DNA of 64,000 nucleotides from Cupriavidus basilensis OR16 (GTDB lineage: Bacteria; Pseudomonadota; Gammaproteobacteria; Burkholderiales; Burkholderiaceae): positions 43,295 to 107,294 of the forward strand of contig NZ_AHJE01000099.1 in the NCBI RefSeq assembly GCF_000243095.1, read 5' to 3'. The translations under genes and the position numbers were made by a program. Below are positions 25,755-34,016 of this stretch, piece after piece. How positions within the stretch are numbered: the first letter of the stretch is position 1; the number at the start of each line of letters is the position of its first letter. The notes under the pieces are model-generated. The model saw only the letters and a program-made list of their open reading frames with translations. It was not told the origin of the DNA and did not search any database.

Positions 25755-26721
25755 CAATCGGTCCGGTACGGGCGTTCAGCCACTTGGTGGCGATCCACTT
25801 CTCGCCCGCTTCGACGGGCAGGCCGGCGTGCAGGGTGCGCTCGTCCAGCGCGCCGTCGGACTTGCGATAGCTGAAATAGACGGCGTTGCCCTTGACCGGC
25901 GCCACCTCCAGGCCAAGCTTGGGGAAGGCGGTTGCGCCGCCCGCCAGCGGGCTGTTCAGGTAGATCACCAGGGTGCCCACGCGTTGCCCGCCCACCTTGA
26001 GCTGGCGCGCCTCGCCAGGGCGCTGCGGGTTGAAGAAGTCGTAATGCGGTTGATACTCGCCGCCGGGCTTGTAGTTGAGGATCTGCAAGCCTTCGCCGCG
26101 CTCGGCGGCAATGCCCGTCACGGCGGCGATGCAGTCCTCGATGCGCTCGATCAGCGGATGCTCGCCGACCTGGAACATCGCGCCCAGGCTGGTGCGCGCC
26201 TCGATCAGGTTCTCGTCGCCGGTATCGGGGTTGATCACGGGCGAGCGCGCCAGGCGGCCGCGCGCCAGCGCCACCAGGGCGTCGCACTCGGCATCGGTCA
26301 GCAGTTGCTGGAACAGCGTCACACGCGGCGCCGCGAGCGTGAACAGGATGGGAATCTCGCGGCCGGCGAAATGCGCCGCGTTGCGGCCGGCTTGCGCGCC
26401 GGCATGGCCCAGGCCGCTGGCGTGTTCCCCTGCGCGCTCGCCTGGCTTGCCGGTGCCCTGCTCCGCAGCCATCTCCGCGCCGTTGTCCGGCACTGTCCCT
26501 CGCGCCTGCACCCGCGGCGCGGCGGACAGCGCCGCGGCCACCGTGGCTTGCGCGAAGACCTGGTCGTAGCCGGACTGGCACATCGACTGCACCAGCGCCT
26601 CGGCGCCAAAGCCTTGCCCGATATGGCGCCGCAGCCAGCGTTCCAGGTCCGCCGAAGAACTGGTGTAGCCGGCCTTGCCGGCGGTGCCGCTAGCGTCGCT
26701 GGTGGCGCGGGTGTTGCTCAT
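25754..26721 (-). CDS. prolyl 4-hydroxylase-like 2-oxoglutarate/Fe(II) oxygenase, frameshift near the C-terminus
   Basis: About 322 residues. Residues 1-130 are a poorly conserved N-terminal region; from about 125 follows a P4H alpha-type oxygenase domain. Iron ligands are seen in YQPHYDFF (His, Asp) and in TLHAGLPV (His), with Lys of EKWIATKWL for 2-oxoglutarate. The frame opens past the normal end and fuses into the AraC gene. A 4-base loss near 25772 explains this: restoring it gives the family ending ARPYRTD and stop TGA at 25754-25756. The start overlaps the upstream transglycosylase stop (ATGA). Substrate is unknown; bacterial P4Hs act on proline in peptides or proteins. Confidence 0.83.
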
Positions 26722-27491
26722 GAGGGATTGGCCAGCCGCTGCGGCGAGAACGGGTTGCGCGCCGGCGCCTCGGGCGGCACCGGGCGGCTGCGGGTGCCCA
26801 CGCCGGTTTCGGGGTCGCCGGCGACGGTAACCGTGGCTGCGGAAAACTGCCAGCGCTTCCAGGCTGCCAGCACCGCGTTGGGATAGTCGGGGCGGCCGCG
26901 GCTGCCGTTGTACCGGCCCAGCGCCAGGAACAGGTCGCCCTGCTCGCGGTCCAGGTAGTAGCGCAGGATGGTGCAGCCGTAGCGCAGGTTGCTCTGCAGG
27001 TGGAACAGCTTGCGGCTGTCGCTGTCGCCGATGCTGCGCACCCAGAAGGGCATCACCTGCATCAGCCCGCGGGCGCCGGCCGAGCTGATGGCGTACTTGC
27101 GGAAATTACTCTCGACCTGCACCAGCCCCAGCACCAGCGCCGGTTCCAGCCCGGCGCGCTTGGCTTCGTAGTAGGCGGTCTCGATCAGTTCGATGCGCAC
27201 CTGCGGCTCGGGGATGCGCCCCGCGAGCCGGTGCGACATCTCTTCCAGCCACTTGAGGTAGGCCAGTTGCTCGCCGCCGGTGGCAAAGGCCGGGCGCAGC
27301 GGGCGGCTGTCGGCAATTGCCGCGGCCAGCGCGCCGCGCACCGAGTCGGCCAGGTCCTCTTCCTTCTGGGCCCCGGCGTGGGCGGCGGCGCTCAGCACCA
27401 GCAGCATGCCGGCACAGGCCCGCGCCGCCCGCGCCACTCGCAGGCGGCCCAGGCTCGGGTCGGGCAAGCGCAGCGGGTGCGGGAAGCGCAT
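26718..27491 (-). CDS. lytic transglycosylase (SLT domain) protein
   Basis: A 257-residue exported muramidase-like protein. Residues 1-40 form a long signal peptide (basic, then GMLLVLSAAAHAGA). Residues about 110-225 are the Slt domain with catalytic Glu in VLGLVQVESNFRKYA, then SSAGARGLMQVMPFW and LGRYNGSRG. It cleaves glycan strands of peptidoglycan with 1,6-anhydro ends. It lies five bases after proS and overlaps the oxygenase by four bases. The proS-SLT pairing is common in beta-proteobacteria. Confidence 0.9.
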   Translation of the reverse strand: MRFPHPLRLPDPSLGRLRVARAARACAGMLLVLSAAAHAGAQKEEDLADSVRGALAAAIADSRPLRPAFATGGEQLAYLKWLEEMSHRLAGRIPEPQVRIELIETAYYEAKRAGLEPALVLGLVQVESNFRKYAISSAGARGLMQVMPFWVRSIGDSDSRKLFHLQSNLRYGCTILRYYLDREQGDLFLALGRYNGSRGRPDYPNAVLAAWKRWQFSAATVTVAGDPETGVGTRSRPVPPEAPARNPFSPQRLANPS

Positions 27492-27496
27492 GGCGC

Positions 27497-29235
27497 TCAG
27501 GCCGACAGCAGCCCGCGCACGTGGGCGACCACGTCCGCGACCGGCAACTGGGTGGCTTCGGCGTCGCGCCGTCCCTGGTACTCGACCCGCCCTTCCTTCA
27601 GGCCACGGTCGCCCACCACCACACGGTGCGGCACGCCGATCAGTTCCCAGTCGGCAAACATGGCGCCGGGACGCTCGCCGCGGTTGTCCAGGATCACGTC
27701 GACGCCGGCCGCCAGCAGCTCGGCATGGATGCGGTCGGCCTCGGCCTTGACGGCCTCGGAGCGATCGTATCCAACCGGGCAGACCACCACCGCGAACGGG
27801 GCGATCGATGCGGGCCAGATGATGCCGCGCTCGTCGAAGTTCTGCTCGATGGCGGCCCCCAGGATACGCGTCACGCCAATGCCGTAGCAGCCCATCTGCA
27901 TAGGCTGGGTCTTGCCGTTCTCATCCAGGAAGGTGGCGCCCATCGCTTCGGAATAGCGCGTGCCGAGCATGAACACATGGCCGACTTCGATGCCGCGGCA
28001 AATGGCGAGCGTGCCCTTGCCGTCCGGCGAAACATCGCCTGCCACCACGTTGCGCAGGTCGGCTACCACAGGCTCGGGCAGATCGCGGCCCCAGTTCACG
28101 CCGGTCAGGTGGTAGTCGCGTTCGTTGGCGCCACAGACGAAGTCGCTCATGTTGGCGACCGTGCGGTCCGCCACCACGTTGACAGGCTTCTTGGCGCCGA
28201 TGGGGCCCAGGTAGCCCGGGGGCGTGCCGAAGGTGTCGACGATCTCGGACTCGGTCGCGAAGCGGAACTCGGCCAGGCCGGCCACCTTGCTCGCCTTGAC
28301 CTCGTTGAGCTCATGGTCGCCGCGCAGCAGCAGCAGCCAGATCTGCACGCCGGCCTCGCCCTCGGTGGCCAGCACGATCGACTTGACCGTGCGCGCCAGC
28401 GGGATGCCAAGCAACTCGGCCACGTGCTCGCACTTGGCCTTGCCCGGCGTGGGCGTGTTCACCATGGCTTCGGCCGGCGCGGCGCGCTGGGCCAGCAGCG
28501 GCAGGGCCTCGGCCGCTTCCATGTTGGCGGCGTAGTCCGAGTCCGGGCAGTAGACGATGGCGTCCTCGCCAGTGTCGGCGATCACGTGGAACTCGTGCGA
28601 TCCCGAGCCGCCGATGGCGCCGTTGTCGGCCGCCACGGCACGGAATTCCAGGCCGAAGCGCTGGAAGATGCGAAGCGCTGGAAGATGCGCACGTAGGCGT
28701 CGAACATCTTGTCGTAGGACACCTTCAGGCCGGCGGTGTCACGGTCAAAGGAGTAGGCATCCTTCATGGTGAACTCGCGCCCGCGCATGATGCCGAAGCG
28801 CGGCCGGCGCTCGTCGCGGAACTTGGTCTGGATCTGGTAGAAATTGATCGGCAGCTGCTTGTAGCTGCGGATTTCGCTGCGGGCGATGTCCGTCACCACC
28901 TCTTCGGAGGTGGGCTGCACGGCGAAATCGCGCTCATGGCGGTCCTTCAGGCGCAGCAGCTCGGGGCCCATCTTGTCCCAGCGGCCGGTTTCCTGCCACA
29001 GCTCGGCAGGCTGGATCACCGGCATCGACAGCTCGACCGCGCCGGCGCGGTTCATTTCCTCGCGCACGATGGTTTCCACCTTGCGGATCACCCGCAGGCC
29101 GACCGGCATGTAGTTATAGATGCCGGCGCCGAGCTTCTTGATCATGCCGGCTCGCATCATCAGCTTGTGCGACACGATTTCCGCGTCGGAAGGGGCTTCC
29201 TTTTGGGTGGAAATGAAGAATTGCGAGGCTTTCAT
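27497..29235 (-). CDS. proS: prolyl-tRNA synthetase, interrupted by a 17-bp tandem duplication
   Basis: A class II synthetase that charges tRNA-Pro. The N-terminal half (MKASQFFISTQKEAPSDAEI; GLRVIRKVETIVREEMNRAGA; QTKFRDERRPRFGIMRGREF, class II motif 2) and the other half (editing domain, then GVTRILGAAIEQNFDERGIIWP and the anticodon-binding domain) are in different frames. The break is a perfect tandem copy of 17 bases at 28654-28687, in codons for VRIFQRFGLEF. Deleting one copy restores a full-length enzyme of about 573 residues. The gene is essential and usually single-copy, so the duplication is probably an assembly artefact. The start at 29235 is the family start. Confidence 0.9.
28654..28687. 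repeat. 17-bp perfect tandem duplication in proS
   Basis: CGAAGCGCTGGAAGATG occurs twice with no gap (28654-28670 and 28671-28687). Seventeen is not a multiple of three, so the frame is broken. Confidence 0.95.
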
Positions 29236-29382
29236 CCGTTGCTTTCTCGTGAGGCCATGCCGCCCTGGCAGGTTCCGTGGGCGGCATGGCGCGAATCCGT
29301 GGCGCACGCGTGCATTATGCGGCGCTTTCTGCTCGGGGAAAACCAGCACCCCGTTGCACAAAGCCCCATTACGCGCTTCCTT

Positions 29383-29388
29383 TATAAT
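29383..29388 (+). promoter_or_regulatory. probable -10 of the rppH promoter
   Basis: A consensus TATAAT in an otherwise GC-rich region, about 33 bases before the rppH ATG. No good -35 is visible at 16-18 bases upstream, so the call rests on the -10 and position. Confidence 0.45.
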
Positions 29389-29420
29389 CAACCTAATTCT
29401 AAAGGATTCGAGGTGCAGTC

Positions 29421-30082
29421 ATGCTCGATCGTGAAGGCTTTCGCCGAACGTCGGCATCATCCTCATCAACGCACGGAACGAGGTGTTCTGGGGCAAGCGT
29501 ATCGGCGAACATTCGTGGCAGTTTCCGCAAGGCGGCATCAAATACGGCGAAACGCCGGAGCAGGCGATGTACCGCGAGCTACATGAAGAAGTCGGTCTGC
29601 TGCCCGAGCATGTCAGGATTGTCGGTCGCACACGCGACTGGCTGCGTTATGAGGTGCCGGACAAGTTCATCCGCCGCGAAATCCGCGGCCATTACAGGGG
29701 ACAGAAGCAGATTTGGTTCCTGTTGCGCATGGCGGGCCGCGATTGCGACATCCGCCTGCGCGCCACCGACCACCCGGAGTTCGATGCCTGGCGCTGGAGC
29801 CAGTACTGGGTCCCGCTGGACGCTGTCATCGAGTTCAAGCGCGATGTCTATCAACTCGCGCTGACCGAGCTGTCCCGCTTCCTGCAGCGCAATACCCGCG
29901 CGCCGCTGAGCCCTTACGGCATGCATGGCCGGCATGGCTCGGTGCGCGCGGGTTATGCTCGCGTGGGGCTGGACGAGCATCCCGACAGCGTTCCGGACCT
30001 GGTGCACCAGGACCTGGCCCACGAACCGGGCCCAATTTCGCCGGCCCAGCCGGCGTCCACAGAACGGAGTACCGATGATTGA
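29421..30082 (+). CDS. rppH: RNA pyrophosphohydrolase RppH, one base missing near the start
   Basis: A Nudix hydrolase that removes pyrophosphate from mRNA 5' ends to trigger decay. The body is clear: GKRIGEHSWQFPQGGIKYGE, the Nudix box with RELHEEVGL, and FDAWRWSQYWVPLDAVIEFKRDVY. The true start is the ATG at 29421 (MLDREGFR), but the reading is off by one. One C is missing at about 29445 (CGCCGAAC, where CGCCCGAAC gives MLDREGFRPNVGIILINARNEVFWGK). A later in-frame ATG at 29483 would give 199 residues without the first strand. The C-terminus is longer than E. coli RppH, as usual in this group. It overlaps the next gene by eight bases. Confidence 0.9.
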
Positions 30083-30704
30083 TTTCGCCGGCCGCGGCTT
30101 GCGCCCGAGCCTGCCCGCCGCCTGCTTGCTGGCGGTAACCCTTTGCGTCGGCCTGGCCGGCTGCGGCAGCACGTCACAGCAGCAACGCGTCCCCATGCCG
30201 GACGAGTCCGAGGATTACACGCCGAAGAAGGAATTCAGCATCCTCGACCCCTTCGCCGCCAAGGAATTCAGGGAAGTCGAGACGGCGCTGCCGGCTCCGC
30301 CCCGGGACGCGGACCTGATCCCGTTCGAAGTCAGCCCCGCCGGCAACTTCACCTTCTCCGTCGACGCCAAGTCGGTGGCCGTGGGCGCGGACGGCGCGGT
30401 GCGCTATACGGTGGTCATCACCGGCGCCGGCGGCATGCGCAATGTGAGCTTTGAGGCTGTACGCTGCGACACCTTCGAGCGCAAGATGTACGCTACCTTG
30501 CCCAGGGGCGCGACCGAGTGGGTACGCAACCGGACCGATGACCGCGATGGCTGGGTCCAGTTGGCGGGCATCGCGCGCAATAACTATGGCGCGGCGCTGG
30601 CGAAGGATTTCCTGTGCGAGGGCCGCTCGGCAGCCGGCAAGGCGCAGGACATCGTCAAGGACTTGCGTGGCGAAGCGCCGCGCAAGAGCGCGATCACGCG
30701 TTGA
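30075..30704 (+). CDS. CNP1-like family lipoprotein
   Basis: A 209-residue protein. The signal peptide ends in lipobox LAGC, Cys near residue 32. The mature part contains EDYTPKKEFSILDPFAAKEFREVE and a DLIPFEVSP...FTFSVDAKSVAVG region typical of the CNP1-like domain. A later block (RCDTFERKMYATL; NNYGAALAKDFLCEG) has two conserved Cys that may form a disulfide. CNP1 is known as a periplasmic cryptic protein of Neisseria; its function is unknown. The start at 30075 overlaps the rppH end, and the transcript closes at the hairpin at 30743. Confidence 0.85.
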   Translation: MIDFAGRGLRPSLPAACLLAVTLCVGLAGCGSTSQQQRVPMPDESEDYTPKKEFSILDPFAAKEFREVETALPAPPRDADLIPFEVSPAGNFTFSVDAKSVAVGADGAVRYTVVITGAGGMRNVSFEAVRCDTFERKMYATLPRGATEWVRNRTDDRDGWVQLAGIARNNYGAALAKDFLCEGRSAAGKAQDIVKDLRGEAPRKSAITR

Positions 30705-30742
30705 TGGCGGCAACGGCGCGGTAGCACGGCGCCATACCATGC

Positions 30743-30770
30743 AAAAAGGGCTGCGCATGCAGCCCTTTTT
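30743..30770. terminator. bidirectional terminator
   Basis: AAAAAGGGCTGC pairs perfectly with GCAGCCCTTTTT around a GCAT loop. It lies between the convergent CNP1-like gene and proB and can serve both. Confidence 0.92.
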
Positions 30771-30801
30771 GTTTGCCGGTGCCTGGGAACAATCCGTCCG
30801 T

Positions 30802-31920
30802 TCAGACCAGCACCAGGTTGTCCCGGTGGATCAGCTCGTGCTCATTCTGGTGGCCAAGCACCCGCTCGATCTCGGACGAAGGCTTGCGCGCGATCAGCCT
30901 GGCTTCCGAACTGGCGTAGTTGGTGATGCCGCGCGCCACCTCGTGGCCCGCCGCGTCGACGCAGGCAATGACCTCGCCGCGCGCGAACTCGCCCTGCACT
31001 TCCACCACGCCGATCGGCAGCAGCGACTTGCCGCCGCTGGTGAGTTTGTCCGCCGCGCCGGCGTCGATCACCACCCGCCCGCGCAACTGCAGGTGGTCGG
31101 CCATCCATTGCTTGCGCGCGGTCAGGCGGCCCGTGGGGGCCAGCAGTTGCGTGCCGATGCCTTCGCCGCCGGCCAGGCGCTCCAGCACATTGGCCTCGCG
31201 CCCGGATGCGATCACGGTGTGCGCGCCCGACTTGGCGGCGCGCTTGGCGGCCAGGATCTTGGTCAGCATGCCGCCGCGGCCAATCGACGTGCCGGCGCCG
31301 CCAGCCATGGCCTCGAGCTCGACCGCGCCAGCCAGTGCCTCATCGACAAACTCAGCCTGCGGGTTGCTGCGCGGGTCGGCAGTATAGAGGCCGCGCTGGT
31401 CGGTCAGGATCACCAGCGCATCGCCTTCGATCAGGTTGGTGACCAGCGCGCCCAGCGTGTCGTTGTCGCCGAACTTGATTTCGTCGGTGACCACGGTGTC
31501 GTTCTCGTTGATGATTGGCACGACACCCAGCGACAGCAGCGTCAGCAGGGTCGAGCGCGCGTTGAGGTAGCGCTCGCGATCGGCCAGATCGGCATGGGTC
31601 AGCAGCACCTGGGCGGTGCGGATGCCATAGCGGCCGAACTGGCTCTCGTAGACCTGGGCGAGGCCCATCTGGCCCACTGCCGCGGCGGCCTGCAGTTCGT
31701 GGATTTCCTTGGGGCGGCGCACCCAGCCCAGCCGCTGCATGCCCTCGGCGATGGCGCCGGAGCTGACCAGCACGACTTCCTTGCCAGCCATGCGCAGCTT
31801 GGCGATCTGTGCCGCCCAACGGGCGATGGCCTCATGATCGAGACCCTTGCCGTCGTTGGTCACCAGGCTGGACCCGACCTTCACGACGATACGTTTTGCC
31901 TGGGCGATGACCGATTGCAT
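30802..31920 (-). CDS. proB: glutamate 5-kinase
   Basis: A 372-residue enzyme for the first step of proline synthesis (glutamate plus ATP to gamma-glutamyl phosphate). The kinase domain shows RIVVKVGSSLVTNDGKGLD, VSSGAIAEGMQRLG, INENDTVV and GGAGTSIGRGGMLTKILAAKRAAKSG. The C-terminal ~95 residues are a PUA domain (ARKQWMADHLQLRGRVVIDAGA). Proline feedback sites are inferred from the family. It follows obgE by 74 bases in a probable rplU-rpmA-obgE-proB unit. Confidence 0.96.
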   Translation of the reverse strand: MQSVIAQAKRIVVKVGSSLVTNDGKGLDHEAIARWAAQIAKLRMAGKEVVLVSSGAIAEGMQRLGWVRRPKEIHELQAAAAVGQMGLAQVYESQFGRYGIRTAQVLLTHADLADRERYLNARSTLLTLLSLGVVPIINENDTVVTDEIKFGDNDTLGALVTNLIEGDALVILTDQRGLYTADPRSNPQAEFVDEALAGAVELEAMAGGAGTSIGRGGMLTKILAAKRAAKSGAHTVIASGREANVLERLAGGEGIGTQLLAPTGRLTARKQWMADHLQLRGRVVIDAGAADKLTSGGKSLLPIGVVEVQGEFARGEVIACVDAAGHEVARGITNYASSEARLIARKPSSEIERVLGHQNEHELIHRDNLVLV

Positions 31921-31994
31921 GGCGGGAATCCTGTCTGCTGGGTACTGCTGTTTTTATAGCGGGCGAGCCGCGATGTCTCGCCCTGCTGCCGGGC

Positions 31995-32750
31995 TCAGCC
32001 TTGCTCGCCGCCGGACTGGTCGACGTTGTGCAGGCGGTCATCCAGGCGGATGTCCGGTTCCTGCAGCGCGGCGACTTCCTCGGCCTTGATCGCGGCCAGG
32101 TGATCCTTGATCGCATAGATCAGTTCGCGGCAGCCTTCGCCGGTCAGGGCGGAGATGCGGAACACCGGGCCCTTCCACTTGTAGCGCTTGACGAAGTCCT
32201 TGACGCGCGCGTCGCGCTCTTCCTCGGGCACCACGTCCAGCTTGTTGAGCACCAGCCAGCGCGGCTTTTCGTACAGGCTTTCGTCGTACTTCTTGAGCTC
32301 GTTGACGATGGCGCGGGCTTCGGCCACCGGGTCCACGGCTTCATCGAACGGCGCCAGGTCGACGATATGCAGCAGCAGGCCCGTGCGCTGCAAGTGGCGC
32401 AGGAACTGGTGCCCCAGCCCGGCACCTTCCGCCGCGCCTTCGATCAGGCCGGGGATGTCAGCCACCACGAACGACTGCTCGTGATCCACCCGCACCACGC
32501 CCAGGTTCGGGTGCAGCGTGGTGAACGGGTAATCGGCCACCTCGTTGCGCGCCACGTGCTTCTTGGCGTAGCGGAAATCGATAAGCGTGTTGATGTTGCG
32601 GTCGGCCACCGCGTAGACACTGCCGCCGCTGCCGCCGTCGCCACCGTCGGGGCCACCGAAGGGCACAAATTTCTCGCGCCGCATCGATGCGCTGCCATTG
32701 CCGCCGTTGCCGGCGATGACTTCAATTCTGGCTTCGTCGATGAACTTCAT
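31995..32750 (-). CDS. obgE: Obg-family GTPase ObgE lacking ~114 residues including the P-loop
   Basis: Obg GTPases act in 50S ribosome assembly and the stringent response and are essential. The N-terminal Obg fold is typical (MKFIDEARIEVIAG, MRREKFVPFGGPDGGDGG). From ADYPFTTLHPNLGVV onward the rest of the G domain (DIPGLIEGAAEGAGLGHQFLRH; NKLD) is also typical. Between residues 70 and 71 (about 32540) the sequence jumps from YAKKHVARNE to VADYPFTT. This loses the end of the Obg domain and the G1 P-loop (NAGKS) in frame. Length is 251 against about 365 in relatives. Such a protein could not bind GTP normally. Confidence 0.9.
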   Translation of the reverse strand: MKFIDEARIEVIAGNGGNGSASMRREKFVPFGGPDGGDGGSGGSVYAVADRNINTLIDFRYAKKHVARNEVADYPFTTLHPNLGVVRVDHEQSFVVADIPGLIEGAAEGAGLGHQFLRHLQRTGLLLHIVDLAPFDEAVDPVAEARAIVNELKKYDESLYEKPRWLVLNKLDVVPEEERDARVKDFVKRYKWKGPVFRISALTGEGCRELIYAIKDHLAAIKAEEVAALQEPDIRLDDRLHNVDQSGGEQG

Positions 32751-32848
32751 GATGACCTTCCGTGGTGGAGCGGCCGCAAAGCGCGCACCCGGCCGGGATG
32801 GCAGGGCCGCGGGCGCGGCGCGGGGCCTTCATGCTGCAAAGGCTGTGA

Positions 32849-33109
32849 TCAGACTGCCGGAACGACGCTGACCTGCTGCTTCTTGGCAGCGCCCTTGACG
32901 GCGAACTGCACGTGGCCGTCGACGAGAGCAAAGAGGGTGTGATCCTTGCCAATGCCAACGTTATCGCCCGGGTGCACGCGGGTACCGCGCTGACGCACGA
33001 TGATGCTGCCGGCGTTGATGGCTTGACCACCAAACACCTTGACGCCCAGACGCTTCGATTCGGAATCGCGGCCGTTCCGTGTGGAACCGCCGCCCTTTTT
33101 CTGTGCCAT
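32849..33109 (-). CDS. rpmA: 50S ribosomal protein L27
   Basis: An 86-residue ribosomal protein near the peptidyl-transferase centre. It begins MAQKKGGGSTRNGRDSESKR and has GVKVFGGQAINAGSIIVRQRG and VHPGDNVGIGKDHTLFAL. Full length and intact. It sits 70 bases after rplU, the universal partner. Confidence 0.98.
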   Translation of the reverse strand: MAQKKGGGSTRNGRDSESKRLGVKVFGGQAINAGSIIVRQRGTRVHPGDNVGIGKDHTLFALVDGHVQFAVKGAAKKQQVSVVPAV

Positions 33110-33179
33110 GACTAACTCCTGTCGCTTTACTTTACCTAGTTACGCTTGAATTCGATGTCGACGATGACTGAGCGCGGGC

Positions 33180-33491
33180 TCAGCCAATGATCTCTTCGAT
33201 GCGCAGCTCGGTGTAATTTTGACGATGGCCTTGACGCTTTTGATAGTGCTTGCGACGGCGCATCTTGAAGATCTTCACCTTATCGTGACGACCTTGGGAG
33301 ATAACGGTAGCCTTGACGGAAGCCCCGCTAACCAGCGGCGTACCAAACTTGAGTTGGTCGCCTGCGCCCACTGCGAGCACCTGGTCGAGCGTGATTTCTG
33401 CGCCAATGTCTGCCGGTATCTGTTCTACTTTAAGTTTTTCGCCAGCAGCAACCTTATATTGCTTGCCGCCGGTTTTTACGACCGCGTACAT
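33180..33491 (-). CDS. rplU: 50S ribosomal protein L21
   Basis: A 103-residue rRNA-binding protein. It begins MYAVVKTGGKQYKVAAGEKL, with the FKMRRRKHYQKRQGHRQNYT basic block near the end and a C-terminal ELRIEEIIG. The start at 33491 is the universal family start; the ORF runs further upstream but without homology. First gene of the rplU-rpmA-obgE-proB unit. Confidence 0.98.
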   Translation of the reverse strand: MYAVVKTGGKQYKVAAGEKLKVEQIPADIGAEITLDQVLAVGAGDQLKFGTPLVSGASVKATVISQGRHDKVKIFKMRRRKHYQKRQGHRQNYTELRIEEIIG

Positions 33492-33687
33492 TGTCGAACC
33501 TCTCGATGTGAAATAAAACGCCGAAAGCCAACGCCGGCGCGCCCTTGCGTCCGTTTCATCCCGGCCCAAGCAACTTTCAAGCAACTACCAGGACAGGGAA
33601 AACAGACAAGCCGGACGGCCCAATTGGCCCGGTTATCTCCCACCAGCGCATCTGCAGACAACACAAAGCGGCCGGAGGAAACCCACG

Positions 33688-33716
33688 ATTCTATACCAAA
33701 GCAGGGAAAAGTACAA
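33688..33716 (-). promoter_or_regulatory. rplU operon promoter
   Basis: On the minus strand TTGTAC (33711-33716) and TAGAAT (33688-33693) are separated by exactly 17 bases. Transcription would begin near 33681, giving a leader of about 190 bases before rplU. Confidence 0.6.
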
Positions 33717-33784
33717 AGAAAACAGACACATAGCTTGCCTGGCGCCGCGCGGCGCCGCCAGAAGCACTTCTCCGCCCGTCCGGG

Positions 33785-33886
33785 TCAGATCAGGTCCGCT
33801 AGCAGGAAACCCGCCAGGGCGGCGAAAGCTGCCCACAAGGCGGTGCGCCGGCGCTGGCGGCGCGAGGAGGAATGTGGCCGGGTCAT
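33785..33886 (-). CDS. possible 33-residue membrane mini-protein
   Basis: The ORF starts MTRPHSSSRRQRRRTALW and continues with a hydrophobic helix ending LLADLI: a basic N-terminus plus one membrane segment. TATAAT lies eight bases before the ATG on the same strand, so a message would start at or beside the start codon (leaderless). There is no ribosome-binding site and no good -35. It could be chance in the rplU-ispB spacer. Low confidence. Confidence 0.3.
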   Translation of the reverse strand: MTRPHSSSRRQRRRTALWAAFAALAGFLLADLI

Positions 33887-33991
33887 GGCGGCATTATAAG
33901 TCGCCGGACCACCATGCCCGCATTGCGCACGCAGCGCATGCACGCCTTGCCGCACCCCCCGTTCAGGGGACATACATAGACCTGCATGGCT

Positions 33992-33997
33992 TATAAT
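33992..33997 (+). promoter_or_regulatory. probable -10 of the ispB promoter
   Basis: Consensus TATAAT, 20 bases before the ispB GTG, giving a very short leader. No clear -35. The rest of the 525-base rplU-ispB spacer holds the rplU promoter and the possible mini-ORF. Confidence 0.5.
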
Positions 33998-34016
33998 CGA
34001 CAGGTTTTGCGTAACG

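Noticed and set aside
25357..26721. 454-residue oxygenase-AraC fusion protein
   Set aside because: The extra C-terminal part is an out-of-frame reading of the AraC gene caused by a small deletion.
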